A DNA stretch of 13,357 nucleotides from Deltaproteobacteria bacterium. GTDB lineage: Bacteria; UBA10199; SPLOWO2-01-44-7. The notes under the pieces were generated by a model that saw only the letters and a program-made list of their open reading frames with translations, searched no databases and had not been told where the DNA came from. The translations under genes were made by a program, and so were the position numbers. This document shows positions 1 through 6,128 of this stretch, one piece after another (the stretch's first letter is position 1; every line of letters begins with the position of its first letter). The DNA is taken from assembly GCA_030688705.1 (NCBI GenBank), contig JAUYJH010000131.1, positions 1 through 13,357 of the forward strand, read 5' to 3'.

Positions 1-98
1 TTTGGAGAAAGGAGTTTAACGAGCAGAGACCGCATTCGTCTCTGAAATATAAAACGCCAAAACAGTTTGCAGACGAGTGTTTGCTGGCTGTAGCTTAA
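1..98 (+). CDS. IS3-family transposase (OrfB-type), C-terminal end only
   Basis: Reading in frame from base 3 to the TAA at 96-98 gives 31 residues that include EFNEQRPHSSLKYKTPKQFA. This is the conserved end of the DDE integrase domain of IS3-family transposases (usual form YNxxRPHSSLGYxTPxEFA), just after the catalytic Glu. The rest of the gene lies to the left of the window, so I cannot say whether the element is intact. The right inverted repeat should lie within several tens of bases after the stop. The stretch at 114-145, which carries GAGGGGCCAAGACC, is a candidate, but I cannot place the IS end without the left end for comparison. The family call is quite sure; the subgroup is not known. 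Confidence 0.85.
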   Translation, partial: WRKEFNEQRPHSSLKYKTPKQFADECLLAVA

Positions 99-268
99 CA
101 ACTATGAAGTTTTAAACTCTCCAACCGAGGGGCCAAGACCGCACGAACACCATAATACTTCCCAAGATTCTCATTGCATGAGCGAAAAAACAGACGACTT
201 TACTGAAAGGACTGATGAGCACTACACCTATGATGAACAAGATAATTGCTACGATTTTTGGTGGCATC
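99..268. other. Gene-poor stretch after the transposase
   Basis: This stretch probably holds the right end of the IS3-type element and then unassigned DNA. Bases 110-124 (TTTAAACTCTCCAA) are partly complementary to bases 2-19 inside the transposase gene. Two short forward ORFs begin here (178-300, 40 codons; 215-373, 52 codons), but neither has a good ribosome site or a recognisable product, and the second runs antisense to the four-helix-bundle fragment. I see no RNA gene. Confidence 0.3.
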
Positions 269-493
269 CTAATCACGCTTCAATTCCTCAACGGATTTGA
301 CAAGGTTGGTCAGCATTTTGGCCATCACTTGCAGGTTTTCATAGCATGCGGCGTACTTTGCTTCGTCCAATAATTTTTTGCGATAAAGAACTTGCACTAA
401 AGGAACACATTCGAATACCGATCCACGAGCCACCCAAAAGAATTGACGTTTGTCGCCCTTATGCCAACGGCCATTGCCTTCGACAGTTTCCAC
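269..493 (-). pseudogene. Four-helix-bundle protein (23S rRNA intervening-sequence type), C-terminal fragment
   Basis: The frame has 74 residues from a GTG, and can be read back only five codons further (RALDW) before an in-frame TAA at 509-511. It contains EGNGRWHKGDKRQFFWVARG followed by SVFECVPL and a long amphipathic C-terminal helix. This fits the second half of the four-helix-bundle family found in 23S rRNA intervening sequences and related to the Avd accessory proteins of diversity-generating retroelements. Full members are usually about 115-125 residues. The first helix and its usual lead-in are missing, and the frame breaks about 55 bases from tRNA-His. It is therefore most likely a 5'-truncated remnant next to an IS3 element. 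It could instead be a short expressed variant, but I see no ribosome site before the GTG. The molecular function of the family is poorly known. Confidence 0.6.
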
Positions 494-540
494 CCAATCG
501 AGTGCCCGTTAGATGCGTGGAAATTGGAAATTAGAGGAAC

Positions 541-560
541 GATTTTCCGCCAGGAAAATC
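541..560 (-). terminator. Hairpin just after tRNA-His
   Basis: GATTTTCC and GGAAAATC form a perfect 8-bp stem around the loop GCCA, starting 4 bases beyond the tRNA 3' end on the minus strand. No long T-tract follows, so it may act as a processing or weak termination hairpin rather than a classical intrinsic terminator. Confidence 0.5.
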
Positions 561-564
561 GTTG

Positions 565-636
565 GGTGGCTAACGGGATTCGAACCCGTACTAAGAGGAT
601 CACAACCTCCCGTGCTGCCTTTACACCATAGCCACC
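565..636 (-). tRNA. tRNA-His (anticodon GTG)
   Basis: Read on the minus strand, the acceptor arms are GTGGCTA and TAGCCAC. The anticodon loop is TTGTGAT on a GGAGG/CCTCT stem, giving anticodon GTG. The T arm is ACGGG-TTCGAAT-CCCGT. A G precedes position 1 (base 636) and pairs with C73 (base 565), the G-1:C73 pair that marks tRNA-His and is read by HisRS. The CCA tail is not encoded (the next bases are CAA), so it must be added after transcription. The gene looks complete and functional. Confidence 0.95.
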
Positions 637-644
637 GTATCAAC

Positions 645-715
645 TGCCAAATTCTAAAATCTAAATACTAAATTCTAAACAAAATCCAAATCACAAAATC
701 ACAAACAAATCCCAA
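645..715. repeat. AT-rich dispersed repeat, single diverged arm
   Basis: This is an A-rich run of short units such as AAATTCTAAA, AAATACTAAATTCTAAAC and CAAATCACAAA. The wording matches the left arm of the two longer AT-rich repeats at 10385 and 11311, but the matching right arm is missing. It has no coding appearance. Confidence 0.6.
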
Positions 716-726
716 TTTTCAAAGGA

Positions 727-774
727 ACTGGATTCCGGCTTCCTGCCTGCCGGCAGGCAGGTCGCAGGAATGAC
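727..774. repeat. GC-rich palindrome (CTGGATTCCGG...GGAATGACG type)
   Basis: The core at 742-761 is a perfect 20-base palindrome, CCTGCCTGCCGGCAGGCAGG. It is flanked by CTGGATTCCGG on the left and CAGGAATGACG on the right, which are partly complementary. It lies about 35 bases past the stop of the minus-strand gene at 808, so it could act as a transcript-end hairpin, but its form is that of a dispersed intergenic palindrome. Confidence 0.7.
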
Positions 775-807
775 GTGATGGCAGCCTTACCAAAATTGGG
801 AGAAGAT

Positions 808-2358
808 TCAACAAGGAAAGAGTTCCGGCCAGTCGAGACAAACCCCCAGTGTCATACAGCGGACCAAAAGCCTTTCCGGCAGGGGGCCCTGATAGCGGGC
901 CAGTGTGACCGGTATCGCGTAGAGCCATATTTTGGGGATTACGCCCTCTTCGGCCGCCTTGTAGAGGGCCGCCATCCGGTGATGCCCCTGAATGAGATAG
1001 CGTTTGCCGAAATCGAGGCTTAAAACAAAAATCTCCCGAACCGGATCGGCGGGCGAAGAGAGGGAAAAATATTCACGGAAGAATGCCGCAGAAACGGCCG
1101 GTTTTGATTCGGCCATGATTTTTTTGATGAGGCGATAATTATTTTCCATCAATGGGGCGCGCTGTTGGGGGTCTGGATGAAAATCTCTCAAAGAGTGGAT
1201 GGGAAAAAAATCACCGATGGACTGCCTTGCGTTGGAGTATTCACAGTCAGTCTCCAGAGAAGGGGCTATCTCCTGCCATGCCATGGTATAGGGCCATTCC
1301 GAACGGACAAATTTTTTGAGACCCAATTCCGGGCTTTGCATTGCCCCCCACCCCGAACCTCTACTGAAATTTTTTGGAAGGACATCTTCCGTCAGCCGTG
1401 GCGCAAGGGTATGCGCCACGTTCCATGCCTTGAGGGCGTTCATCGGCATAGGGTCCCCCAATCCGTCCTTGCCTATGGCATAAAGCATCATGCGCAGTTC
1501 CGGAGCGGGCTTTGACTGTTCTTCCGCCCTTTGGACCAGATGTTCCGCCAGGGTCAGAATGTAAAACCGCAGCCAGATATTCTGCCTCCGTCTTGCCGAG
1601 AGCATCGCGTTTTTTAAAAATTCAAGAATGGGTGCAATGGATTCCGGATGGGCCATGAGGTGTCTAAAAAGATGGGTCACCATCTGTTCCATATTGAAAT
1701 AATAATAAAGAAGGGCAAAATGGAGGGGAGCCGTTTCTTCCCGAGGTTTTTCCCCCTCCAGATGCCAGATCAATTCGGCGCTCCCAACCGCGTTTAGCGC
1801 CTTTTCAAAACTTTCAGGATTTTTTCTCCCGGCATCCACAAGGCAATCCCGGACAATCCGCGAGTTGGGACTGCTGTTTTCCAAAAGAAAGGACTGCAAG
1901 GATTGAGCGCGGGATAACCCCCAATGAAACTGATCCCGGATTGCGCGTGTTGTCTCGCCCGTATCCTTGATCAACGCCCAATGGATTCTTTTCAAAACCG
2001 TGGGAGGCGTTGCAAAAAAACCGCCGGCTGTCGCCCATCCGGTCTCTTCCGCTTTTCCGATAATCTTTTTCCATTTTTCAGCGGGCAGGTCCTGAATAAT
2101 TTTGGCCATTTCCAGTTGTGTCTGTCGGGCTCCATTTTTGTTGCCATCGGTGAGATTGTCTTTGTAAACCGTCAGAAAGGTTCCAAAAAAATGCCCGGTT
2201 GTCGGGTCTTCCGAAGAAAGAAACCGGCTGATGCAATGGAGCTCGGCCCCCAGTTGGTCTGTCGGCGCCTGTGCCAACGCAATGGCCGCCAGCAGTGGCG
2301 AGGTGTACACGGCCTGCGTGGCACCAAACAAAATGGGTGAGGAGATATTCATTGTCAA
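808..2358 (-). CDS. Uncharacterised protein with a ParB/sulfiredoxin-like GHHR motif near the C-terminus
   Basis: The protein is about 516 residues long from the TTG at 2358, or 514 from the ATG at 2350-2352, which I prefer; neither has a clear ribosome site. I do not recognise the protein as a whole. Residues 1-430 look mostly helical, with no convincing signal peptide or membrane segment. Near the C-terminus (about 440-485) there is a beta strand (EIFVLSLDF), then RYLIQGHHRMAALYKA, then another strand (KIWLYAIPV). This is the pattern of the ParB-N/sulfiredoxin-like fold, where a [DQ]GHHR-type motif binds a nucleotide phosphate. Enzymes with this fold include CTPases, nucleases and kinases, so the motif alone does not give a reaction. 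The gene is divergent from the histidine phosphatase, with about 90 bases between them, and has no operon partner here. Two internal Met-rich stretches and two Cys near the end (501, 507) are unremarkable. Confidence 0.75.
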   Translation of the reverse strand: MTMNISSPILFGATQAVYTSPLLAAIALAQAPTDQLGAELHCISRFLSSEDPTTGHFFGTFLTVYKDNLTDGNKNGARQTQLEMAKIIQDLPAEKWKKIIGKAEETGWATAGGFFATPPTVLKRIHWALIKDTGETTRAIRDQFHWGLSRAQSLQSFLLENSSPNSRIVRDCLVDAGRKNPESFEKALNAVGSAELIWHLEGEKPREETAPLHFALLYYYFNMEQMVTHLFRHLMAHPESIAPILEFLKNAMLSARRRQNIWLRFYILTLAEHLVQRAEEQSKPAPELRMMLYAIGKDGLGDPMPMNALKAWNVAHTLAPRLTEDVLPKNFSRGSGWGAMQSPELGLKKFVRSEWPYTMAWQEIAPSLETDCEYSNARQSIGDFFPIHSLRDFHPDPQQRAPLMENNYRLIKKIMAESKPAVSAAFFREYFSLSSPADPVREIFVLSLDFGKRYLIQGHHRMAALYKAAEEGVIPKIWLYAIPVTLARYQGPLPERLLVRCMTLGVCLDWPELFPC

Positions 2359-2440
2359 AGCTATCGGCTACCACAGGGATAAGTTGCTTGGCAATTTTTG
2401 TCCTTGCGTCCCACGGAGCTTTTGCCGATAAGCCGTGAAT

Positions 2441-3067
2441 ATGGCAATGGATTTGTTACTCGTGCGGCACGGGCAGACCGACTGGAACCCGATTCAAAGG
2501 GTGATGGGGCACAGCCCCATCGGTCTTAACGAAACCGGAAAAAAACAGGCCCAAAATCTGGCCGATTGGCTCCAAAAAATTCCGTTGGATCTCATTTATT
2601 CCAGCACCATGCCGCGCGCTTTGCAGACGGCGGAGATCATCGCCAAAGGGCGCAAAGTTGAAATCATCCCCGATCCGGGTGTTGCCGAAATCGATTATGG
2701 CGATTGGGTGGGGCTTACGTTCAAAGACCTCGAAGAAAAACATGCCGCACATTATCATGCCTATCGTTTTCAAGCCTCTACCATGGCGATTCCCGGCGGC
2801 GAGTCTGTCTCCGGCGTGCAAAAGCGGGCGGTCGATACCGTTGAGCGTCTGCGCAAAAAACATATGAACGGGAAAAAAGTGCTGGTTGTTTCGCATGCCG
2901 ATGTTATCAAAGTCATTCTGCTTCATTATCTGAATTTGCCGCTCGATCATTTGCAATTGCTCGGCTGTGACAACGGCTCGTTGAGCGTGTTTCGTTTTGG
3001 AACGGCATGGGGGGATCGCCTGGTGGCCCTCAATTATTTTGCGGATGTCGGTAAAATTTTGCCGTAG
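2441..3067 (+). CDS. Histidine phosphatase family protein (phosphoglycerate mutase-like)
   Basis: This is a cytoplasmic phosphatase or mutase of the RHG branch, about 208 residues long as is usual for the family. LLLVRHGQTDWN at the N-terminus carries the phospho-accepting His. STMPRALQTAEI carries the second conserved Arg, EIDYGDWVG the catalytic acid, and VLVVSHADVIK the second active-site His. All core residues are therefore present and the enzyme should be active. The substrate cannot be read from the sequence: relatives include GpmB-like phosphatases and CobC alpha-ribazole phosphatases, and no cobalamin genes are nearby. Possible starts are GTG 2435, ATG 2441 and ATG 2447, all without a good ribosome site; the last gives MDLLLVRHG, which fits the family N-terminus best. 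The stop is followed after 10 bases by a repeat arm. Confidence 0.9.
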   Translation: MAMDLLLVRHGQTDWNPIQRVMGHSPIGLNETGKKQAQNLADWLQKIPLDLIYSSTMPRALQTAEIIAKGRKVEIIPDPGVAEIDYGDWVGLTFKDLEEKHAAHYHAYRFQASTMAIPGGESVSGVQKRAVDTVERLRKKHMNGKKVLVVSHADVIKVILLHYLNLPLDHLQLLGCDNGSLSVFRFGTAWGDRLVALNYFADVGKILP

Positions 3068-3077
3068 TAACTGTATA

Positions 3078-3116
3078 TGTCATTGCGAACCCCTTTAGGG
3101 GTGAAGCAATCTCCCG
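3078..3116. repeat. Left half-copy of the TGTCATTGCGA repeat
   Basis: It begins TGTCATTGCGA, has an inner hairpin ACCCC-TTTA-GGGGT and ends GAAGCAATCTCCCG. It abuts the ATG of the GIY-YIG gene directly. Its ends are the inverse of those of the half-copy at 3560-3598. Confidence 0.85.
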
Positions 3117-3476
3117 ATGCAACAAGATCAATATTTTGTCTATATCATGACCAACAAGGATAATAAGGTTTTATATACGGGTGTGACGAACGATCTTATG
3201 AGACGTGTCCACGAACATAAAAATAAACTGATGGGGGGTTTTACGACAAAATATAATGCCAACAAACTTGTCTATTTTGAATCGACAAATGATGTAAGAG
3301 AAGCCATTTTGATGGAGAAAAAAATCAAGGCAGGCTCTCGGAAAAAGAAAATTGCGTTGATCGAACGGTTTAATCCTGATTGGAAGGAAATCATTGTAGA
3401 TGCTTATCTTGATAACTCCGGTAGTCCTGTCATTGCGACCCCGAGCTTGTCGAGGGGGAAGCAATCTCCCGTGTAA
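3117..3476 (+). CDS. GIY-YIG nuclease superfamily protein (YhbQ/UPF0213-like)
   Basis: The protein has 119 residues. YFVYIMTNKDNKVLYTGVTN near the N-terminus gives the paired VYI and YTG strands of the GIY-YIG fold. It is followed by DLMRRVHEHKN with the conserved Arg, and by EAILMEKKIKAGSRKKK, which holds the usual Glu and a basic helix. Small proteins of this type are single-domain and are thought to be structure-selective DNA nucleases, with mostly untested biology. The family usually ends soon after the region matching FNPDWKEI. Here the last 18 or so residues (from GSPVIATPSL on) and the TAA come from the dispersed repeat at 3428. The ATG comes directly after another repeat copy. The real protein may thus be a core of about 100 residues with a repeat-encoded tail. 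It lies 130 bases before ligA on the same strand, but the repeat hairpins between them make co-transcription uncertain. Confidence 0.88.
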   Translation: MQQDQYFVYIMTNKDNKVLYTGVTNDLMRRVHEHKNKLMGGFTTKYNANKLVYFESTNDVREAILMEKKIKAGSRKKKIALIERFNPDWKEIIVDAYLDNSGSPVIATPSLSRGKQSPV

Positions 3477-3515
3477 AATCGAGAGATCGCCACGCCCTTC
3501 GGGCTCGCGATGACA
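3428..3515. repeat. Complete TGTCATTGCGA palindromic repeat
   Basis: The left half (TGTCATTGCGACCCCGAG..., GAAGCAATCTCCC) is followed at once by an inverted right half (GAGAGATCGCCACGCC..., CGCGATGACA). Each half has its own inner stem. The left half is translated as the C-terminus of the GIY-YIG protein. Confidence 0.8.
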
Positions 3516-3559
3516 CAAATCTGAATCAACCGGATAAGCATCTGATTGTATATTAAAAA

Positions 3560-3598
3560 GGGAGATTGCCACTCCGCCTAAGGCGGATCGCAATGACA
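3560..3598. repeat. Right half-copy of the TGTCATTGCGA repeat
   Basis: GGGAGATTGCC starts it, CCGCC-TTA... forms an inner stem with GGCGGA, and CGCAATGACA ends it. It ends only 16 bases before the ATG of ligA, so it occupies the place where the ligA upstream region would be expected. Confidence 0.8.
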
Positions 3599-3614
3599 AA
3601 GTAAAAATTTGAAT

Positions 3615-5525
3615 ATGAAGCAATCTTGGAAAAAATTGTCGATCGGGGAGTTGGAAGAGGCCGTTCGCAAGCACAACAATCTCTATTTCATCAAACACCG
3701 GCCCGAAATTTCAGATGAAGCCTTCGATCGTCTTGTAGAAACGCTCAAAAAGAAAAAACCCGACTCTTTGGCTTTACAGCAGATCGGCTCGGATATCGGC
3801 GTCGTCGAAAAAACCGTGCGCCACGCCATCCCGATGCTCTCTCTGGACAAATGCTACACCGAAAAAGATCTGCATCATTGGGCCTCCAAATTTGAGTGTA
3901 AAGTTTTGGCCATGCCAAAGATAGACGGCTGCGCGGTGGCCCTTCGCTATGACGCCCATGGGCATTTGGCCATGGCATTGACCCGCGGCTCCGGAACGGA
4001 AGGGGAGGTCATCACTCCCAATGTGAAATATGTGAAGGGAATTCCGAAAAAAATCGCCCTTAAAGAGGTGGAGGTGCGCGGCGAAATTTACATGCCCCTT
4101 TCCGTTTTTAAAAAATTCCGGGAAGCCTTTGCCAACCCGCGCAATCTGGCCGCCGGAGCGATCAAACAAAAAGACCCGAAAAAAACGGCCGACTATGCAC
4201 TGCAGTTTTTCGGTTATGAATTGCTTGGGCCCCGCTGTAAAACAGAAGAGGAAAAACGGCGTCTGTTGAAACAAAACGGTTTTGAGCTGGTGGACGGCGA
4301 AATCATCGTCAAAGAAGAGATGCAAAAAGTTTTTGATGCCTGGTATTTGAAAAGGGACAAAAGGGATTATGAAACCGACGGCGTTGTGTTTAAAGCAAAC
4401 GATGTGGCGGCGCAGGAAGAGCTGGGGGCCACGGCCCATCATCCCCGTTTTGCCATCGCTTATAAATTTCAGGGAGATGCCGGTGAGACAAAATTGCACG
4501 ATGTGATCTGGAGCGTCTCCCGAACCGGCACCATCACGCCGGTTGCGTTTGTCGATCCGGTCAAACTTTCCGGCGCCACCATCACCCGCGTGACATTGCA
4601 CAACTACGGCCTCGCCAAAAAAATGGGGGTTACCATCCCGGCAAAAGTGCTGGTGGTACGGCGCGGCGGTGTGATCCCAAACATTGAAGAGGTGATTGAG
4701 GGTAGGGGAAAGCCTTTGAAGGCCCCCAAAAAATGTCCGTCGTGCGGTTCGCCGGTGGAGCTTCATGATGACTTTCTCTATTGCACCAACCCCAAAAAAT
4801 GCGCGGTCACGATGATCGCAGAGCTCAACCATTTTGTAAAAGTGGCGGGGATTGACGGCTTTGGCCCAAAACATTTGAAACAGCTTTATGAAAAAGGGAT
4901 TGTGAAAGACCCGGGTGATTTTTATAAATTGACCGTCAATGATTTGATTCCGTTGGAGAGAATGGGAGAGACCCTCGCGGCAAAACTGATTGCCAATATT
5001 GAAGCCAGAAAAAAAATGCCCCTCGATGTTTTTCTGCGCGCGCTCGGTATTGCCGAATTGGGAAAACATGTCTCCAAAATTTTGGCCCGCTTTGGCAGCC
5101 TCGACAAAATTTTTAAATTGACCCCGGAAGAACTGACCCAAATCCACACCATCGGTGAAAGAATCGCCGAGTTGGTGGTGGATGGCTTGAAGGAGAAAAG
5201 ACCGTTGATTGACGCCCTGTTGCAGCATGTCACCATCAGGGTCCCCCCTGTAGGTGTCGGACGCCTAGAGGGGGGACCTTTGGCCGGAAAATCGTTTCTT
5301 TTTACCGGCACTCTTTTGGCCATGGAGCGTCATAAGGCCGAAGAATTGGTGGAGTCCAAAGGAGGGGGGGGCGCCAGCGGGGTTTCCAAAAATCTCGACT
5401 ATCTGGTTGTGGGCGATGGAGGTGGAGCGGGCTCCAAATTAGACAAAGCGAAAGCGCTTCAAGAAGATGGCGCAAAGGTTCGGATTTTAAGCGAAAAAGA
5501 GTTTTTGAAGATGACCAATAAGTAG
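3615..5525 (+). CDS. ligA: NAD-dependent DNA ligase LigA
   Basis: LigA joins nicks in DNA using NAD+ during replication and repair. The protein has 636 residues from the ATG at 3615, slightly shorter than the usual 660-680. The N-terminal Ia domain is followed by the adenylation motif KIDG with the nucleotide-accepting Lys at about residue 102. NPRNLAAGAIKQKDP and YETDGVVFKAND mark the nucleotidyltransferase domain. The OB fold is at about 295-370. Four zinc-binding Cys are at about 374, 377, 390 and 396 (CPSCG and CTNPKKC). A helix-hairpin-helix region spans about 400-540, and a C-terminal BRCT domain about 556-636 (GKSFLFTGTL). All key residues are present. A 39-base palindrome at 5240-5278 adds an in-frame linker before the BRCT domain. 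The TTG at 3609 is an alternative start. No Shine-Dalgarno is visible, and the upstream DNA is a repeat. Confidence 0.97.
   Translation: MKQSWKKLSIGELEEAVRKHNNLYFIKHRPEISDEAFDRLVETLKKKKPDSLALQQIGSDIGVVEKTVRHAIPMLSLDKCYTEKDLHHWASKFECKVLAMPKIDGCAVALRYDAHGHLAMALTRGSGTEGEVITPNVKYVKGIPKKIALKEVEVRGEIYMPLSVFKKFREAFANPRNLAAGAIKQKDPKKTADYALQFFGYELLGPRCKTEEEKRRLLKQNGFELVDGEIIVKEEMQKVFDAWYLKRDKRDYETDGVVFKANDVAAQEELGATAHHPRFAIAYKFQGDAGETKLHDVIWSVSRTGTITPVAFVDPVKLSGATITRVTLHNYGLAKKMGVTIPAKVLVVRRGGVIPNIEEVIEGRGKPLKAPKKCPSCGSPVELHDDFLYCTNPKKCAVTMIAELNHFVKVAGIDGFGPKHLKQLYEKGIVKDPGDFYKLTVNDLIPLERMGETLAAKLIANIEARKKMPLDVFLRALGIAELGKHVSKILARFGSLDKIFKLTPEELTQIHTIGERIAELVVDGLKEKRPLIDALLQHVTIRVPPVGVGRLEGGPLAGKSFLFTGTLLAMERHKAEELVESKGGGGASGVSKNLDYLVVGDGGGAGSKLDKAKALQEDGAKVRILSEKEFLKMTNK
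5240..5278. repeat. In-frame palindrome inside ligA
   Basis: The outer arms GGTCCCCCCT and AGGGGGGACC pair perfectly. Inside a single G/G mismatch, TAGGTGTC pairs with GACGCCTA (one G-T pair). The whole 39 bases (13 codons) are in frame and code for a Pro/Gly/Val-rich linker between the helix-hairpin-helix and BRCT domains, a place where LigA length varies. Confidence 0.8.
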
Positions 5526-5542
5526 CGGCTACTTATTGGTCA
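5512..5542 (+). terminator. Strong hairpin overlapping the ligA stop codon
   Basis: TGACCAATAAGTAG and CTACTTATTGGTCA form a perfect 14-bp stem around the loop CGG. The left arm contains the last LigA codons and the TAG stop. No T-tract follows, so it may act as an RNA 3'-end stabiliser or a rho-linked terminator rather than a classical intrinsic one. A weaker GGCAA/TTGCC stem follows at 5544-5566. Confidence 0.6.
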
Positions 5543-5587
5543 GGCAACTATTCCTAAAAATTGCCGATAACTTAAAGTAGGTGGTCT

Positions 5588-6022
5588 ATGGCTATAGAGC
5601 AGACAAACAATAATAAAGGACTTTTAGCGCTGGGCTATAAGCCCGGTGATGCGCTCCCTTTTTTGCGCGATTCGGGGGTGGCCCATCGGGTCGATTCAGA
5701 AGGGTTGTTGGAATGGACCATCGGCGACCCGGTGGCGGCTCGTGTTTTGCTGGAGAGCGATTTTTTGAGATTTCAATCGATTCAGACCGACCGGATGCTC
5801 CGCAAAATTTTCCGTGCCGGCCTTTTGTTTAGCCGGGCCCTTCTGGGCCAGCCTGTGCCGAAAACCCCGGAAAGCTGGCCGATCATGCCGCTTCCCTACA
5901 TTGCCAATCCGGATGAAATTCCCGACGTTTGGCAAAAAGCCCCCTACGCCATTCAGACGGCCGTTTTTGACAGAGCCAAAACTCTGGCCCAAAAAAGTCT
6001 CGAAACATATTTTGAGGGATAA
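5588..6022 (+). CDS. Uncharacterised 144-residue protein
   Basis: I do not recognise this protein. The ATG at 5588 has a good ribosome site (TAGGTGG about 5 bases before it), which is rare in this window and supports a real gene. The protein has no signal peptide, no convincing membrane segment and no Cys. The sequence mixes helical stretches (LLESDFLRFQSIQTDRMLRK, then a hydrophobic FRAGLLFSRALLG) with a Pro-rich segment (VPKTPESWPIMPLPYIANP) and a C-terminal helix. It follows ligA by 62 bases across a strong hairpin, so it is probably transcribed separately. It converges with the sigma-54 activator gene, with a repeat between the two. It is likely a lineage-specific cytoplasmic protein. Confidence 0.75.
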   Translation: MAIEQTNNNKGLLALGYKPGDALPFLRDSGVAHRVDSEGLLEWTIGDPVAARVLLESDFLRFQSIQTDRMLRKIFRAGLLFSRALLGQPVPKTPESWPIMPLPYIANPDEIPDVWQKAPYAIQTAVFDRAKTLAQKSLETYFEG

Positions 6023-6033
6023 TCAGCACACGA

Positions 6034-6121
6034 TGTCATTGCGAGCCCCGCAATAGCGGGGCGAAGCAATCTCTCGTTGATTTCGAGGGATTGCTTCACC
6101 ACTTCGTGGTTCGCAATGACA
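6034..6121. repeat. Complete TGTCATTGCGA palindromic repeat between convergent genes
   Basis: The left half (TGTCATTGCGAG, inner GCCCCGC/GCGGGGC stem, GAAGCAATCTCTCG) and right half (CGAGGGATTGCTTC, inner CCAC/GTGG stem, CGCAATGACA) are inverted around TTGATTT. It starts 12 bases after one stop and ends 7 bases before the stop of the opposite gene. Transcripts from both sides would fold through it, so it could serve as a two-way transcript end. Confidence 0.85.
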
Positions 6122-6128
6122 AGTTGAG

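Larger units (their letters stand above)
3078..3598. mobile_element. Possible repeat-bounded cassette carrying a GIY-YIG gene
   Basis: The half-repeat at 3078-3116 and the half-repeat at 3560-3598 are inverted relative to each other. They share TGTCATTGCGA outside and CAATCTCCC inside, and each has its own small inner palindrome. Between them lie the GIY-YIG gene and one complete palindrome (3428-3515). This layout resembles a small element with terminal inverted repeats of about 38 bases. I see no clear target-site duplication, and the same repeat occurs alone elsewhere in the window, so independent insertions are an equally good reading. Confidence 0.35.

Noticed and set aside
66..98. Stretch resembling a tmRNA tag frame (FADECLLAVA then TAA), with a hairpin before it
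   Set aside because: Reading the same frame further back gives the IS3 transposase end (NEQRPHSSLKYKTPKQ), and no tRNA-like acceptor or T arm is present.
211..240. CTGATGAG core resembling a hammerhead ribozyme
   Set aside because: No matching GAAA and GTC elements or stems at the needed spacing were found on either side.
178..300. 40-codon forward ORF, acidic and hydrophilic
   Set aside because: No ribosome site, no recognisable family, and it overlaps the antisense fragment; too little to support a gene.
215..373. 52-codon forward ORF with a hydrophobic segment (IIATIFGGILITLQFL)
   Set aside because: Its second half is antisense to the four-helix-bundle fragment, whose protein sequence fits a known family, and the ribosome site is weak.
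2394..2416. TTGGCAATTTTTGTCCTTGC as a sigma-54 promoter before the histidine phosphatase gene
   Set aside because: The gap between the GG and GC elements is 14 bases; sigma-54 promoters need 10.
3774..5228. Long minus-strand ORF (484 codons) opposite ligA
   Set aside because: It is the antisense shadow of ligA, rich in His and Phe with no domain features.
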